DNA of 16,733 nucleotides, taken from Calditrichota bacterium. Lineage in GTDB: Bacteria; Calditrichota; Calditrichia; RBG-13-44-9. This document shows, in pieces, positions 14,826 to 16,733 of this stretch. The stretch covers positions 1 to 16,733 of the forward strand of contig JAFGSO010000052.1 in NCBI GenBank assembly GCA_016934605.1, in the 5' to 3' direction. Under the pieces are notes generated by a model. That model had not been told where the DNA came from. It saw only the letters and a program-made list of their open reading frames with translations, and made no database searches. How positions within the stretch are numbered: the stretch's first letter is position 1; the number at the start of each line of letters is the position of its first letter. The position numbers and the translations under genes were made by a program.

Positions 14826-16166
14826 TTGACTACAATTGATAAAACAGCCGCCAATAGCCCGAATGGTAAAAAGTCGGTCCATGTTACGACACTTGGTTGT
14901 TCCAAAAACACCTACGATTCGGAAATTCTGATGGGTCAGTTACAGATGAATCATGTTCCAATAATCGATTCACCGGAAGCGGCTGATATCATTATTGTGA
15001 ATACCTGTGGATTTATCTATCCCGCCAAGCAGGAATCTATTCAGGCTATTCTGGAAGCACTGGAGCTTAAAAAACAGAATCACGATTTGAAAGTGCTGGT
15101 ATGCGGCTGCCTTTCATCACGCTATTCACATGAACTCCGGAAGATGATTCCAGAAGTGGACCAGTATTTCGGAACAGAGGACTTTGGCGGCATCATGAAA
15201 TATCTGGGACTGGAGAAACCCGCTCAGGAGCATCTCTTCGAGAGTCGTCTGATATCGACTAAGCCACATTTTGCCTATCTGAAAATCTCGGAAGGATGTA
15301 ATCATAAATGTGCCTTCTGTTCCATTCCTCTCATGCGGGGGAAACATCGCAGCCGCCCGTTGGAACAGATTGTTGATGAAGCACAAATATTGGCCTCAAA
15401 GGGTGTCCGGGAAATAATTCTGGTGGCACAGGACACTACCTTCTACGGTCTGGATCTTTACAGAAAACAGCGAATTATTGACCTGCTTAGCATATTGGAT
15501 CAAATTGAGGGATTCGACTGGATTCGGTTGCATTATACTTATCCAACAACCTTCCAGGATGAACTGATTGATCTGATCCGCGATAGCTCCAGAATTGTTC
15601 ATTATATTGATATTCCAATCCAGCATATCACAGACCGCATGTTGAAAATCATGAAGAGAGGAGGCACATCAGAGAGAATTTGTCAGATTCTCGCAAACCT
15701 CAAGTCTCGCATTCCTGATGTTGCCCTCAGAACCACTCTGATTGTCGGCCATCCGGGCGAGACTGATGAAGATTTTAAAAAATTGATTCATTTTGTTAAT
15801 GAATTCCGCTTCGACCGCCTGGGTGCATTTGTATATTCTCCGGAGGAAAATACTGCAGCCTACCGTCTCAAACCTGTTCCCACGGAACTTGCTGAATTAC
15901 GGTATGCAGAATTAATGGAAGTTCAGCAGAACATTTCCCGGGAAAAAAACAGAGAATTTGTCGGAAAGAAAATAACAGTTTTGGTTGACGAAATTGAACT
16001 CCCTACTCGTACGGCTTTTGGGCGGACATATGCGGATTCACCTGAAATCGATAATGAAGTGATTATAGAAAATTTTCCCTTATCAGGGAAAACCGGACAG
16101 TTTTACCGGGTTAAAATAGACAGATCGGCTGAATATGAATTATTCGGCACATTACTGGAGGAATAA
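14826..16166 (+). CDS. rimO: Ribosomal protein S12 methylthiotransferase RimO
   Basis: RimO is a radical-SAM enzyme with two 4Fe-4S clusters that methylthiolates an aspartate of ribosomal protein S12. The N-terminal MTTase domain has its three cluster cysteines C25 (LGCSKN), C61 (NTCGFI) and C95 (GCLSS). The radical-SAM motif is C158-NHK-C162-AF-C165, followed by SIPLMRGKHRSRP and VAQDTTFYG, which favour RimO over MiaB. RTTLIVGHPGETDEDF and a C-terminal TRAM domain complete it. The frame is open back to a TTG at 14763, but that falls within the candidate promoter. The TTG at 14826, with AGG 7 nt upstream, gives 446 residues, normal for RimO; no ATG precedes the first motif. Its stop overlaps the next gene's ATG. 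Confidence 0.94.
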   Translation: MTTIDKTAANSPNGKKSVHVTTLGCSKNTYDSEILMGQLQMNHVPIIDSPEAADIIIVNTCGFIYPAKQESIQAILEALELKKQNHDLKVLVCGCLSSRYSHELRKMIPEVDQYFGTEDFGGIMKYLGLEKPAQEHLFESRLISTKPHFAYLKISEGCNHKCAFCSIPLMRGKHRSRPLEQIVDEAQILASKGVREIILVAQDTTFYGLDLYRKQRIIDLLSILDQIEGFDWIRLHYTYPTTFQDELIDLIRDSSRIVHYIDIPIQHITDRMLKIMKRGGTSERICQILANLKSRIPDVALRTTLIVGHPGETDEDFKKLIHFVNEFRFDRLGAFVYSPEENTAAYRLKPVPTELAELRYAELMEVQQNISREKNREFVGKKITVLVDEIELPTRTAFGRTYADSPEIDNEVIIENFPLSGKTGQFYRVKIDRSAEYELFGTLLEE

Positions 16167-16733
16167 TGAAAAACAGGATCATATTATTTCTGATTCTTTT
16201 TCTTTCGATGGGGATTAACAGACCATCTGCTCAATATTTGTCTTCTTCTCGCCTGAGCGGTGTGGGAGTTCCCTTCTTTCAGGCGGGTATTTGCAGAACA
16301 TTTGAAACAGGAATGGGAGACTCTCTCCGGCTGGTCAGAATATATTTCCAGATAGTAAATGACGATTTAACCTTTCTGGCTCAGGACACAATTTATGTGG
16401 CTGACGTTGAGTTCGACATATATCTGACCAGCGAAGATAAAAATTTTGTTTTTAACAGAACCATCAGCAAAAAGCTCAAAACTGCCCAATTCGAGAAAAC
16501 AAATTCACGGCAAATTTCACATACCTATACTACTGATGTCAAACTGGAACCTGGTGAATACGATCTCATCATCACTTCACTGGATAAAAATAATAATAAA
16601 CAAGTCAACCGTAAAATCAATTTTATGCTGGAGGATCTGAAAACAAAAAAGTTTCTCATAAGCGATATTCTATTCTTTCAGGAATATGAAATGGACAGTC
16701 TGGGCCGCATTATATCTTTTGAACCCAACCTGA
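16166..16733 (+). CDS. Secreted GWxTD-type protein, N-terminal part (runs off right edge)
   Basis: An open frame starts at an ATG that shares a base with the rimO stop (TAATG), with GGAGGA (16157-16162) just upstream. It stays open for 189 codons to the edge. The first ~22 residues form a signal peptide (MKNRIILFLILFLSMGI, then a likely cleavage near PSAQ). The following region has beta-rich segments such as LRLVRIYFQIVNDDL, VADVEFDIYL and LEPGEYDLIITSLDK. This is how GWxTD-domain proteins of Marinimicrobia, KSB1, Calditrichota and relatives begin; the GWxTD motif itself would lie beyond the window. It is presumably exported to the periplasm or outer surface. The family call is from memory of that N-terminal pattern and is moderate; the reading frame and signal peptide are clear. 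Confidence 0.65.
   Translation, partial: MKNRIILFLILFLSMGINRPSAQYLSSSRLSGVGVPFFQAGICRTFETGMGDSLRLVRIYFQIVNDDLTFLAQDTIYVADVEFDIYLTSEDKNFVFNRTISKKLKTAQFEKTNSRQISHTYTTDVKLEPGEYDLIITSLDKNNNKQVNRKINFMLEDLKTKKFLISDILFFQEYEMDSLGRIISFEPNL

Noticed and set aside
16446..16640. 64-codon + strand frame near the right edge
   Set aside because: It is out of frame within the longer signal-peptide protein that starts at 16166.
1..16733. tRNA/rRNA genes, CRISPR arrays, insertion sequences, attachment sites, FMN riboswitch before ribF
   Set aside because: I looked for cloverleaf, spaced repeats, terminal repeats, transposase motifs and riboswitch cores by eye and found none.

Overview
The window is a bacterial chromosomal segment of about 40-45% GC (estimated by eye). 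Nearly all genes lie on the + strand, tightly packed, and most are preceded by recognisable Shine-Dalgarno motifs. I see no tRNA, rRNA, CRISPR array, insertion sequence or phage gene. A GWxTD-type secreted protein at the right end, together with a long-linker IF2 and a YlxQ-type protein, points to an uncultured member of the wider FCB group (Marinimicrobia, KSB1 or Calditrichota-like). The use of Shine-Dalgarno sites argues against Bacteroidetes proper. This placement is an inference.

Layout. At the left edge, on the - strand, are a CehA/McbA-type PHP metallohydrolase (97-1161) and, overlapping its 3' end, the first ~35 codons of a UbiA-like prenyltransferase (1-104). A 322-bp divergent intergenic region (1162-1483) holds candidate promoters, two adjacent inverted repeats and a strong intrinsic-terminator-like hairpin just ahead of rimP. 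Then comes the conserved translation/transcription operon on the + strand: rimP, nusA, ylxQ-like, infB, ylxP (DUF503), rbfA, truB, ribF, rpsO and pnp. It ends at a strong intrinsic terminator (11258-11311). These genes build and tune ribosomes (RimP, RbfA, TruB, S15, YlxQ, YlxP), start translation (IF2), control elongation and termination of transcription (NusA), degrade RNA (PNPase) and make FMN/FAD (RibF).

Downstream is an accessory stretch: an M16 zinc peptidase; an alanine-dehydrogenase-family enzyme (R15, H96 and D270 kept, but R75 in place of the usual Lys75) whose stop codon overlaps the start of a NodB-type polysaccharide deacetylase; then, with its own candidate promoter, rimO (ribosomal protein S12 methylthiotransferase), whose stop codon overlaps the start of the GWxTD-type protein that runs off the right edge.

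The most interesting items are the structured rimP-nusA leader with its embedded terminator, the altered active site of the alanine-dehydrogenase homologue, and the stop-start coupled gene pairs. I do not see a clear new multi-gene defence or mobile system here. Most of the window is conserved housekeeping sequence.
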